DNA of 64,000 nucleotides from the NCBI GenBank assembly GCA_020809705.1, contig CP085825.1, positions 1,240,001 to 1,304,000 on the forward strand, given 5' to 3'. The DNA is from Calonectria ilicicola. Lineage: Eukaryota; Ascomycota; Sordariomycetes; Hypocreales; Nectriaceae. Below, piece by piece: positions 32,766 to 43,948 of this stretch. The notes under the pieces are model-generated. The model saw only the letters and a program-made list of their open reading frames with translations, did no database searches and was not told where the DNA came from. Each line of letters opens with the position of its first letter. Position 1 is the stretch's first letter. Made by a program: the position numbers and the translations under genes.

Positions 32766-34215
32766 GATGAAGATGAGAATATGCAGGCCGCAATTGAGAT
32801 TCTGATGTGTATCTGGCAGGAGAAGACTGGCAACGGTACGAGTAAAAACTGGCAGACAAGGGCAGTGCAAAGCAATCTTATCACCAGAAGCTGCAGGCTT
32901 GATAAAGAAGATAGTGTTCATGTCAATGTAGACAAAAGCTGCACAAAAGAAGATTGTCGACAAAGATGGCGTAGATAGACACGACGTTGCTTGGGCGGAT
33001 CAAGACTGCGGGTTATTTGTGGAAGAGACCCTGGAACAGGCGATATCAATGATTCAAGAAGGTAAAATTTTATTAGACTCGGCAGCGATATGACTGCCTT
33101 ATGATGCCTAAAGCATTTTCAATCATGATGCGTCGAGGCCGAGGTCATTCGTATTGATCTGGACGCAGGATCATGCGCTGGATGGGTGGTGATTCAAAGA
33201 TCACCCAAACGGACCATCCAAATCTGGACGGCGCCCCATGAGAACCACAGATTGGCAAGTATGTGAATTCACGATTTGATTTACTTTTTGTCATTGGCAA
33301 TGCTCTTTCAACGTGAGACTGATCACGGGGTTGGCCATGTAAAACACGTGCGCTCCTGCAGCCTTGACCCAAAGAATCCCCTGATGACATTTATTTACAT
33401 TAACTGTGCAAAATGAAGGAGAAAAGAATGTGAATCAAATGTTCCATGAGACGTTCTTGGCATGATGGTTTTCACGTGTGTGAAGCTTGGGATCAGATGC
33501 TTCAGGTATTAATGTATTGAATGCCGGCCTGCGTTTCTTAGGCTTCATTGTGATGGTTGGGCCGAATAGACCGATTCTTCCGAGATTGTAGTTTATCACT
33601 GTTGGGAAGGACATTTTTCGCAATGGTTCACCTGTGAAGTGGTGCAATTCACCTGCCAGACCATGGGGATCGGCGGCCCATTTGACCACTACATGCATGC
33701 TGTTTGTCGTCGCCACTGCAGCTTGTCTGATACTCTAAGCTTTGATCTAAATTCTTGACTAAATTATGGATGCTGCTAAACGCGGGTTGTCAGCTGCAGA
33801 GGTCTGTGCAAGCACAACAATAGCCGCCTAATGGATAATAGACACGCTAACAACCATAGTTGCTTCTGCTTTCGCATTGTGCCTACCACATCATGTCGTT
33901 GTTTGCTATATTAGTGCATGGTGCAATGCCCATCGCACCACAATCCCTTGGTCACTAAGGTTTAGGATCAACCTATCGCCCACCTCGCCTGGACTAAGCA
34001 GGATGATACAATGGAAAAGAATCTCGCTAAGAATGAATCTTATTTCACGATGTGGGTTGCCAATATCTCACTTGCAACATAAAATGCGGTATCGCCAATG
34101 TTACCCTCTTTACCTTCGTGACAGTAGCAAGGTCTTAGCTCTGTATTTTGTACAACCAAACCCTTTGCAATACTCAAGAATACCAAATCGAAACTTGGCC
34201 ATTGATCCCACCACC
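32766..34215. other. Intergenic region with coding-like fragments
   Basis: About 1.45 kb between the divergent F-box and acyltransferase genes. Two leftward frames (33145-33390, and 33435-33698 from an ATG) read like protein, for example INYNLGRIGLFGP in the second, but I cannot assign a family, find matching splice sites between them, or show a start-to-stop gene. They may be remnants or exons of an unrecognised gene. Confidence 0.4.
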
Positions 34216-35837
34216 ATGTCGGAAATACAACCTGCATATACCTTGGTCCGGGAGTCTAGTATGTCGGCCCCTCCTCTCATGTCGAATACCTGGTGCCTGA
34301 GTAGAGGTTGCCAACTGACAATGCACGCCCAGGCTTTTACGACCGTGTGTACTTTATGCTTTACAGGCTTGGAATACAGTCAAATGTCCTCGTCTCTGCT
34401 CGATATGTTTCAAAGTGTACAGAGGTCGACAAAAAGTCCCGTCTCTCTCGTGCTGCTGTAGTCGCTGGGCTTCGGGCGGCTGTTGAGGCGCATCCTGCTC
34501 TCCGTATGGTTGCGGTTATGCGAAAGTCCGCAACAGACAGCAAACATTATCTCGAGATTGGCATGCTACACAGTGTCGACTTGGATAAATGTATCGAATT
34601 CGTCGATACCACAGACGGCGCTGGGTGTGAGTTTTTCGAGAATATACACAACAAGTGGGAGTGGCTCGATGAAGAACCTTTTCGCCCGTGGTGGAGAATA
34701 TATGTGGTGGGAGGTCGTGATGTCGTCCTCGTCTTGCACCATTTCGTGGCCGACGCCAACTCGGGGATCCCATTCCACCGTACATTTCTCAAGGGACTAA
34801 ATTCGTTTGCATCTTCTGGGTCGAATCCTGTCAACCCGATCGTGACATTCGATCCTGCTAGTGCTACTCTGTTTCCAGAACCAATGACGCTCTCAAAGCA
34901 CAAGGCTTCCATGCTTGAGATAATCTGGATAGAATTCAAACGCCTGATTGTTCGTGTTGTATTCGGTTTCACCCTCCTCTTCAACAGTTTGCCGGCGTCA
35001 AGGCCATGCTTCAAATCGGTCACCGAAATAGCTCCACCGGAAATGCGGACCGTAACACGCACATCATCACTTCGAATTCCAGCGCACAAGATTGAGCGAA
35101 TTGTCATGGCTTGCAGAGCCAATGAAACCACATTCACAGGGTTGCTGGTTGTTATGCTACTGGCAACGTTTGCTATTGACCTTTTTCCGCGGGATAAGAT
35201 TGGCTGCTCTCGATTTGCCTTTGATATTCGGCCCTATATTCGAATGCCTAGCCTTGATGGAGCAGCAATCCGGGATGGAGTTATGCTCAATGGTGGTGCT
35301 GGGGGATTCTATACCCACTGGCTGGGGAAATATCGAAGCGTCTTGTCCCGCAAGGGAAGGACAAGCGGGCCGGCCCATGATCGATCCATAGACCTTCAGG
35401 CTACATGGAAATTGGCTCGGTCCTATCGGAAAGCTATGCTGAAGGGCATGCCGAACCAATTCATGAGGGGCTGGATTGCAGGGGCATTACTAGGTGACGA
35501 TCTCGAAGAGTTTGTGGGTCGAGCGCTCGGGGGAATTGGGCGCGTCTCTGGCAAATCGTTCTTGGTGTCAAACTTAGGCGCCTTCACTTTTCAGGTAGAC
35601 GAGAACAAGACACAGAACGGGTGGAGGATCGAAGATCTGCAGTTTTCGGGAGCGTCGGCCAATGGTAATGTGGGGAGTTGTGGTTTCGTATTCAATGTTG
35701 TCGGGGTGAAAGGAGGTGATACTGTAATTCACCTATCCTATGAAGACGGCGTAGTGAGCCGGGATATGGCCGAAGACATGCTTAGTGCTACCATGAACAA
35801 GCTAGAGTTGCTTCTGGAGGCCGAGGGAGACCCATAG
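34216..35837 (+). CDS. HHxxxD acyltransferase, alcohol-acetyltransferase/condensation-like (515 aa)
   Basis: Exons 34216-34258 and 34333-35837. The donor GTATGT joins the acceptor CCCAG to give TLVRESSFYDRVYFMLYRLG, which matches the typical start of this fold; nearer AG sites break the frame. The HHFVADANS motif at residues 150-158 is the HHxxxD catalytic signature of chloramphenicol-acetyltransferase-like enzymes, a group that includes fungal alcohol O-acetyltransferases, polyketide-associated acyltransferases and NRPS condensation domains. A hydrophobic stretch (VRVVFGFTLLFNSLP) near 230 might contact a membrane. The C-terminal part has the beta-strand motif FLVSNLGAFTFQ. It should move an acyl group from CoA or a carrier to an alcohol or amine; the substrate is unknown. 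It is stand-alone, not part of a synthase. Confidence 0.85.
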
Positions 35838-37775
35838 CGGGTGAATATGCCGGGGGGGTTTATCCAGGACTGGCGCGCGTCACTAACACGGCATACTCCG
35901 AAAGCAAAGCATGAGGGATGATTGATGGTCCAGATTTGGGGCTCGATGACCCTGATCCAATAACTTGGACTAGGTCGAGAGGGACGGGATAATTACAAGG
36001 GAGTCGCTAAGCAGAATGGAGACTGGAGTGGAGTCGTGAGCGATGTGATTCCCAATCACGGCGCTGCCAGTCAGAGTGGAGGTGGAGTATGTGACGAGTT
36101 TGGGCTCGAATGATGGTGATACTGGATGGGGCGAGGCTTGAGAGCAGCAAGTAAGAGGAATGGGTGATGTGAGGCGTAGGAAGAGCGGGGATAAGCGTTA
36201 GGGTCGCTTTATCAGATGCTTGGCGGCCATGAAAACTGACGAGTAAGGTGCCAACAAGGCGGTCCTCTAGCTGAAATCTGTTTTTTAGATCCAAGAAAAA
36301 AGGAAGATGAAGGGGTTAGGGGGTCGGGGCTTGGGATGAGGCGAGTACAGAGGGCTTTTGGGTGGAGGAACAGTTGAAGCAGACGGAGACGATCAAGAGA
36401 AAAGTGATGAAAACGTGGATTGTGCCTGGTGGGGAAGGTTACATTCCCCAAGAGTCGTCATTGACAGTGACAGCCCGTAGCTTTATGCCTCATGGGGTTC
36501 CTGTCTGGCATTTGCAATTCCGGGGCAGTAGTCTGTACAGTAGCTAATGATGCTGGTGCTAGCTTGTGATACCATGGTGATGACAGCAGGTAAGGCAAGG
36601 CCACGAGAGACTAGGCGGAATCCAGACTCGGGTCGATTGTAGGCGCAGTTGCCATTAGCGCGCCTAGATCTGTACGCCCGTCACTGCGCGGACGTTGACC
36701 CGTACGACCTGAGCTGGCGGCGGCGGCGGCGGCGTGGGAAACAGATAGTTTGGGTATGGCGTCAGCCAGTGACCCATCGCGGCAATGGCTGGCGTCGTCG
36801 ACGCAGCCAGCTGCACAAAAGCAAGTGGACTGGGGCGGCGATGTTGGTGTGAGGTTGCTTGAAATGTTGATTTATGACTGTTTGTTGCGTCCCACTGCAA
36901 GTCATGGATCCTGGTGGAACTCGAGATGGGGAGAGTGAGACGAGGATGGGGTCGAAATATGGAGACGAAGTGGGTTTGGACAAGGCAACAAGACCCTTGC
37001 CCCTTGCGTCTGTCATCAATCGCGGGCTAGCGGGATGGCCAGGCCAATAGAGGCAAGAATTGTCGGCTCACAGCTGGCCACAGAGTCCCTGGTTTCGACC
37101 GAGTCTGCCCAGTTCGTCCGGCTGCATGGCTGTGTGTCAGTTAGCGTCTGCGTCGCTGGATTGCCGCGGTACGTATCTCGTGCTAGTCGGGCTCAACTGC
37201 AGCCAACACGGATAGAATTCTTTTCTTCTGCTGCTTGCACTTGGCGTTGTTGGTCGTTTCGCCTCGCTTGAGGCCAGCTTCCCGTGTGCCAGGTTGAAAG
37301 GAGCTGCGGTTGCTTGGCGCGTCTAGTTTTTGATTGGGAGCTGTACGGCCGCTGACCAAGGCGGTTAACACAGCACGGCCGTATCGGGCAATGCATTACG
37401 TGGGATGTCTCGAACAGTTTTTGACAAGCGGCGTCACCTCGTCGTAACTATGCAGATTCTGCTCGGGATTGGGCCGGCGGGCTGGTAGCGCCATGTGAGA
37501 AGCTGGAGAGAGCTGGGGAAAGCTGGACGGCAAGACTCTCTAGCATGGCTCTCCCTGGTGAGGCTTCGGCGGCTTTTCCCTTTCGACTGGCCGCCGGCCG
37601 AGACCAGAGATGAGGAAATGGGAAGGGCCGTTGCTTGGCCCCGGGTTGCTGTGATTGTACGTATAACTATAGCGGAGGCAGACCGTGCCATGCCGGACGG
37701 GATCGATAGTCACCACCAGTCTTGCGGCGCGGCGTCTGGACTTGCCTCGTCCGTCCGCTTTGCAACTACCACTGC

Positions 37776-37885
37776 TGCTGCAACTGCAACTGCAACTGCA
37801 AGGCAAGTGGTTCCCGGTCGGCCCCTCCTGCTAATCTCTTCACTTTGATCTGTGCCATCTGTGCCATCTGTGCCTTCTTCTGCAT
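37776..37885. repeat. Short tandem repeats (ACTGCA)n and (CTGTGCCAT)n
   Basis: A hexamer run of CTGCAA/ACTGCA words at about 37776-37803 is followed by three TCTGTGCCA copies at about 37850-37875 and related CATCTGCC words after it. These lie in the leader or promoter of the Zn2Cys6 gene. Confidence 0.8.
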
Positions 37886-37956
37886 CTGCCCATCTGCCCA
37901 TGTTGAGCAGCACCTTCCTTCCCCAGTCTTGGCTAGAGAGCAGAGAGGGCCCTCTT

Positions 37957-38031
37957 TTGGTCCTTTTTTGGTCCCTTTTTGGTCCCTCTTCTTTGGTCCC
38001 CTCCTCTTTGGTCCCTCTTCTTGGGGTCCCT
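37957..38031. repeat. GGTCC(C/T) imperfect tandem repeat
   Basis: Six copies of GGTCCC or GGTCCT separated by T-rich spacers of 6-9 bases, giving a unit of about 12-15 bp. Followed at 38050-38110 by repeated CATACCCAT words. Confidence 0.8.
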
Positions 38032-39531
38032 TATCCATAGGTAGGTATTCAGACCCATACCCATCCATACTCATACCCAAGCAGTACCCATAACATACCC
38101 ATACATAGCCATTCACCTCACTCACTCTCCCTTTATAATTTCTCCCTCTTTTTTTTTTTGCCCTTGGCCCTTGGCCCTCCTCCTCCCACGCTGCTCAATG
38201 GGGAAATATTTTCCATTTGTCATCGTATCGCACTCCTCTTCTGTAGCTGCCCTCACGTCTCCAGGCACCCCAGGCCATTCCGGGCCTGCGTGCCTCCACT
38301 CTGACGTCCACCGACATACAGAGTCGCATCAGCTCTAACTCTGTTCCTGCTCCCACATTTCGTGCTAATGGCTCTCGGCCTCGGTTCCGGGTGGTGAGCC
38401 ATCCGAGTAACTCATCCTGCCTCCCGCGCATTTGCTGAGACCACATTCGCAGACGTATGCCGACCTCCCTTATTGGCTGGGATTTATACACGCCGCTGCT
38501 TACCTTAGTCCCGTCGCTCGCATTCATACTCAACGCATCACGCATCACGCCTAGCACAATTCTGCTCAACGCCCGCTCGTACGGCCGGCGCATCGCTCAT
38601 GCATCGCCCTGCTCTTGGCCGCTCTGTCACGCATCGTCGCCCGCGCTCTCAATCTCACCTGTGATGTCCTCAACATCATCCGCCGCCACTCGCCTCTGCG
38701 TGGTCGTCTCATCCCGTTCGGCCAGTCGTCGGTCCTCATTGTCGTGGTTTCTTGATCTGGCTTGAAACGGTATTGGCGGCTCTTAGGCTCTACCAATTTT
38801 CTTTTTCCTGTCTCGCCGCTCGCACCTCTTGCCCGTCCCCGTCCTCCTCCATATCTCTCCACATCTCCCACCTTTCTCTCCTGCTTTTTCCAAGCTTGAA
38901 GCTTCAGCTCTAGCTTCCTACACCACGCGGGACACGGACCTAAATTTCAAACCCAATCCCCGGACGATCGCGAACTGCCCGTCAGCTGCTGGTGATCGTG
39001 TGCTGTCAGCTTTGTTTTGATTTTGATTTTTTCCCATTTCCCTCCTGGGCTCCGGCAGGCAATCGCGCGATCCTGCACCCTGCACATCGCCCTATCTGGT
39101 TGTCCCTGTCGGTCCCCCCGTCCCGTCCCGTCTGGCCTCTTCTCTGCCCTCACTGTTGTCGGCTTAGTTAGCCAGGCTGATCATTTGGTTTGACCCGCAG
39201 GGAACCGGCGTCGAAACTGGCTTCCCGCTTTCCCGCTTCCCGCTCCCGCTACGGGGGGCCCCAAAAAGCCACCCATCAATCATCTCGTCCTAGAGACTAG
39301 AGTCGAGTTTAATTTTCACGGTTCCCGTCGTCGGCGTCCATCCGTCGGTTTCAAGGTCCACTCGCCAAGTTGCGGTCACAAACTCTCGTCCTCGGTCAAG
39401 GCCAAGGCCACCATCCATCGCGGTCCCCAGTCTGAACTACGTGCTGCTGCCGTCGCCGCTGCCGGTCAGAGCCTGCCGGGAGACGCTGCCGCCGCCGCCG
39501 TCGCCGCCGCTGCCGTCAAGGCAAACCACCG

Positions 39532-42500
39532 ATGGAAGGTGCCCTCTCCGCCATGGCCATACCTGCAGCGATGCCTGCTGATGTCCCGGATCGCACCATC
39601 CATCATGGCTCTGCTCCCGCCGCCTCCGTCTCCGGGGACGTGGAGACTTCGCCCGGTGCGACCGCCGGTGCCCCGGTCATCAAGCGCCGGGCCCCGATTG
39701 CTTGTCGAAGGTGGGTTTAGTTCCCGTCGCGAATCTCATAACCTCTCTCGATCGCTCCGGGCACGCAATTTTTTGCCGTTCCGGAACCCTGTGAACATGT
39801 GTGACATTCGCTAACCGCCATTGCGGCTCCGTAGATGTCGGCGGATGAGGAGTAAATGTGTCCACGACAAGGCACAGCCACCCTGCAAAGCCTGCCTCGA
39901 GGCCGGCCTTGGGATTGAAGACTGGTGAGTTCCTTCCCTTCATCCCTGCGAGACGTTAGGATCGTAGCCATTTGCTGAGACATTCTTGAACCATAGTGTT
40001 TTTCCTGTCCGTGGCCAGCCTGATAATGATCGAGAATTTCGTCATCCGCGCGTCAGAGCCGACAAGTCGGCTAGACGTGACCCCGCAAAGGTCCGTCGCG
40101 AAATTCTAGACGCGCCTGTTGTGCGACAGCCCGGTCAGAAGCTTGGCGATGAATGGGATCGCCTTCCTCCACTAGGCGATATCTTAGATGGTATCGATCG
40201 CTTCACTCGCCACTACTTTCAGCTTGGCTTTATCCCCAAAGAGAGATTTCCCCAACGGCTACGTGATGATCTCCAATCTGTGAGCGTCTTCCTTGTTGTC
40301 AGCATACTCAGTATTTCGGCAAGGCTGAGCCCTCCCCTTACTCTACGCTATGGATCTGGCCTCAAAGCTGCTGAATTCTTCATGGAGCGAGCCTCCCAGC
40401 TCGCGTATAATGAGCTTTACCAAGAGCCTACGTTGGAAAGGTGCCAAGCATTCTATCTGCTGAGCATCGCCCAGCAAGGCAGTGGACTAAGCAATAAGAG
40501 TTATGTAGGTAATGTTGCACAGCATTAATTAGAGCATTAGCTGACGTCACAGATCAACATGGGCGTTTCCATGCGTATGGCTTCTCTGATGCGGCTTCAT
40601 CGCGAGGAAACCTACCACATTCCTAACCCCACCCCTGAATTGCTAATACAAGCTGAGTCTGCGCGGAGAACCTTGGTGAGTCTGTCTCCTATACCGTGAA
40701 TTTCTCCGAACTAACATCTTGTCAGTGGATGCTTCACAGCCAAGACCAACTTCACTCGAGTCCATACTCTCCTGTTTCACTGGCTGCCTCAGATATCACT
40801 GCTCTTCTTCCATGCGAAGAACACGATTTCGCTATGGGTAACCAACCCGTCTCTCGAGCTGCTCTGGAGGGTACTCCACCAGCCAAGGAGAACCCAACCC
40901 TCATTTTCGACTCTGGCCGCTCCCTCTTTGCTTCTTTGATTCAGGCACACCATTTCTGGGGAAATGTGAGTCGACGTGCTGTGAATTTTGCTCGGAGTGC
41001 CAGTCCCTGGGACCCTGAGAGCGAATTTGCAAGTCTTACCAAAAAATTGCTTGATTGGGAAAATGGTTTGCCTCAGCAACACCAATGGAGTCATTATGCG
41101 TTTAAGCAATTCAAAGCGGACGGTCAAGACCTGGTGAGTATTCTCCGAAAACCTCGACGTTCGATTTCTCACGCGTTTAGGCGTATCTCGGAGTAACGAT
41201 GATCCCTCGGCTTTGCCACATTGTTTCGCGTCGACCATACCTCATAGAGTGAGTATAAACTATACTCCGAGTTGGCATCACTAATCCCATTCTAGTTTCT
41301 TGACTCTTGGTTCCAAAGATGAAAATAAGCAGGCATATTTCTCGAACCTTTCTTTGGAGCTTTTCCACAACGTGCGTCGCCTGTTTGATCAAATCGACGC
41401 CCAGTTCACCGGGCGCTCTCCTGACGAGAGTGTTGGTGCTCAGATGGCTGCCTTTTGCGTGTACAGCTGTGGTCTATTCTCTACCTACCTATGTCGTTAT
41501 CCCAACAGTATGTTTTCCCTAGGCCCTCATTTCCTAGTAAGTAAATGCTGACTTTCCAAGTCTGCCCTGATCCCATGATTACTCGCGATGGCCCCATGAT
41601 GGTACACCGCACCCTCGCTATTTTGATGGAATGCAAGGAAGTATGGCCATTGGCTTCTCGTTGGGTTGAGGCCCTGGAAAGATTTGCAGGCGACCCCAAT
41701 GGGTCGTTAGGGGTTGAAGGCAGCATGGCTGATGGAAAAGATCCAATTCCTAACCCGGTTACGATCTCTTCTTCACCGTCGATGGTCGGAACAACAGGAC
41801 CGCCAGGCAATTCTATCGGGATGCCTACCACCTCTTCAAATCCATCCCCATCCTCCTCGTCCCTCTACGGCCAACCTCGAGGATCCATGGATTCATCTCA
41901 GTCCGCCTCTAATCTACAATCACCTTCTTCACACGATCTCATGACGCCAATGACAACCGCAGCGACCCATATTCCCCAACATTATGTTCATCAACACCAG
42001 CACCAACAGCACCAGCAACATCAGCAGCATCAGCAACGTCAACAGCATCAGCAGCATCAGCAGCATCAGCAGCATCAGCAGCATCAGCAGCATCAGCAGC
42101 ATCAGCAGCATCAGCAGCACCAGCAGCACCAGCAGCATCAGCAGCATCAGCAGCACCACCAACAACAACAACACCAGCAACACCAGCAACACCAACACCA
42201 TCATCAGCATCACCACAATCACCATCAACACCACCAACAACAAACTCAACAGCAGCAACCCACTCCCATTCCTGTCCCTATTCCGATCCCCGATGCCCAA
42301 TCCTACTCTCAGCAATTCTCGCACCTTTATATGACATCTGACAACAACAATGTCAACAATTCTAACACCATGGGTATGCTCATGGGGGACTTTGAATCGG
42401 CTCAAAATGCTGCTGCTGCCGCCGCTGCCGCATCTGTCCACGGCTACTCTCTCCCTAACAGCAACACGCTTGTCACGTCGGCGACAAACCCTGCGTTTTA

Positions 42501-42594
42501 CCCATCCGCCGATGGTTTTGAAGGAGAGCTTCAATTCTATATCAACGGACCGCAGGAATGGATACCTAACGGTGTTTTCAATAACTACAACTAA
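39532..42594 (+). CDS. Zn2Cys6 transcription factor with QQH tract (873 aa)
   Basis: Eight exons: 39532-39710, 39835-39924, 39997-40504, 40553-40675, 40726-41133, 41181-41248, 41296-41507, 41561-42594; all introns are GT-AG. The DNA-binding cluster is C58-x2-C61-x6-C68-x8-C77-x2-C80-x9-C90 (ACRRCRRMRSKC and onward); introns 1 and 2 interrupt it. Next comes a basic linker and the fungal-specific regulatory domain (about 125-430), recognisable in QAFYLLSIAQQGSG and INMGVSMRMASLMRLHREE and ending in RTLWMLHSQDQ and the region after it. The C-terminal third is low-complexity: Ser/Pro, a long QQH repeat, an Asn-rich part and an Ala run, a plausible activation domain. Target genes are not deducible. 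The downstream neighbour is a convergent housekeeping gene, so context gives no clue. Confidence 0.95.
41990..42245 (+). repeat. 9-bp coding repeat (CAGCAGCAT) encoding QQH
   Basis: More than fifteen near-perfect tandem copies of a 9-bp unit lie within the last exon of the Zn2Cys6 gene, flanked by decayed copies with CAA and CAC codons. The central copies are identical, suggesting recent expansion or slippage. Other frames across it remain open (Ser/Ile-rich on plus, Leu/Met-rich on minus) purely because of the repeat. Confidence 0.96.
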
Positions 42595-43948
42595 GAGCTG
42601 TCCTCATGCTGTCTACAAAACCGGGATTGTGCATCTAAATATGCAATATTCTTTCTTATATGTTGGTGCTACTCTTGACCGACTCCCGAGAGCTATACTA
42701 TCATGACTGATGGTGATTTCTTTATGTTTTTTCTCCACTTCTTTTTCCTATTCCATCTTTGGATTCTTATTTTTCTCCGTACACCGAATAATTGGTTCGT
42801 GTTTGCAGCATACTGCACGGTGGCATTTTTATCCTTTGGTAGCGAAAACAAAAAAAACGGCAGTCCCCATGGGCGAGGCTGCTCGGAGTATGACGGTTGG
42901 TATAGCTGACGGGGAACTTGCAAACCCCTTCTCATTTGTATTTGATACGATACCTAGTTATGGATGACTGAGGAGATACCATTGACGCATGCATGGGTGG
43001 GAAATTGCTTCGGTGCGGTTATGACGAAGCGGGGGAGATGATCAAGACATCAGACAAGTCCTGTCTTGGTTTTCATTTGAACAATGATGACATGCAATGA
43101 AAGGTGAAAAGGGTGCACGATGAACAAGTGAATGAATGTATGCATGATTGGCAGACCAATTGGTTTATTGAACCGTAAGACTATGGCCATCCGAACGAGA
43201 TCACTTGATACTCTAGTTCGACACGTATCATCCAGTTTGTTTTGATTTCTCATTTGCCTTCTTCTCTTCTCTTGCTCTCTAATAAAAACTTCTCCTACAC
43301 GCTCCTAAATTTGGTATTCCTTTGATTCCACTCATTGTCTCCCTCTCATCTTTTCCTCCGAGCTCCTTCGGGGAATATCCGAGCGCGCCATCTCCCAGAC
43401 TTCCCAATCACTTGAAAGGGGAATCCAAGAACGAGTCCCATCGGGCTCAACGCGAGACACAAAAAAAAGCAACAAACTAAAAACGAACCGACCGCCTTGA
43501 CTCCCTGAGCCTCTACATGAATTTTGAATCGCCGCCGCTGTTCATCCGCGCGGGGCATACATGACTTCTTCTATTCCTTCGTTGCATCTCTGACAAATAG
43601 CTTAAAAATTGGGGATTGTGCTGTGAATGTGTAGTGGTGGGGAATTGGGATGTGAATACAAGTGGAACCGGATGTAATGCTGATGAATGATGATGTGATG
43701 GGTCGTGACAGGGTATTTTGATTATTGTAGTGTCGTATGGGATCTATGTACATGGAAGCGTCATGGGGATCGTGTTATGCAGTGGCAGGGGGGGTGGGGG
43801 CGGGGAGGGGATAGGACCCAATTGCTAGGTAACAACAGATATTGGACCTCCAATCGTCATCTGCGTCCTAGTTGGGTATGGCCATTTCTCTCATGGTCAA
43901 GTCACGACAAAGCGTGGGAAGGTTGATTCATAGCAGCGCAGACGAAGC
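42595..43948. other. Convergent 3' flanks of the Zn2Cys6 gene and KAP95
   Basis: About 1.35 kb between two stops that face each other. Contains T-rich and A-rich runs and an AATAAA-like element near 43281. No gene is supported. Confidence 0.6.

Larger units (their letters stand above)
35838..39531. other. Long promoter and probable leader of the Zn2Cys6 gene
   Basis: About 3.7 kb. From about 37.8 kb onward it is pyrimidine-rich with many tandem short repeats, and from 39.4 kb it is dominated by GCCGCCG words, which is typical of long, structured fungal 5' leaders. Several ATGs with short frames lie in it (for example about 100 codons from 38457), which would act as upstream ORFs if transcribed. 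I see no sign of a real protein gene here. The transcription start cannot be placed from sequence. Confidence 0.5.

Noticed and set aside
34254..34306. Alternative intron in the acyltransferase gene (GTCTAG donor, acceptor at 34306)
   Set aside because: It keeps frame but uses a poor donor; the perfect GTATGT donor at 34259 with the acceptor at 34332 is also in frame and gives a better N-terminus.
41929..42534. 201-codon leftward frame with a Leu/Met repeat
   Set aside because: Antisense of the QQH tract; the repeat keeps every frame open. The sense gene has eight exons and a zinc cluster.
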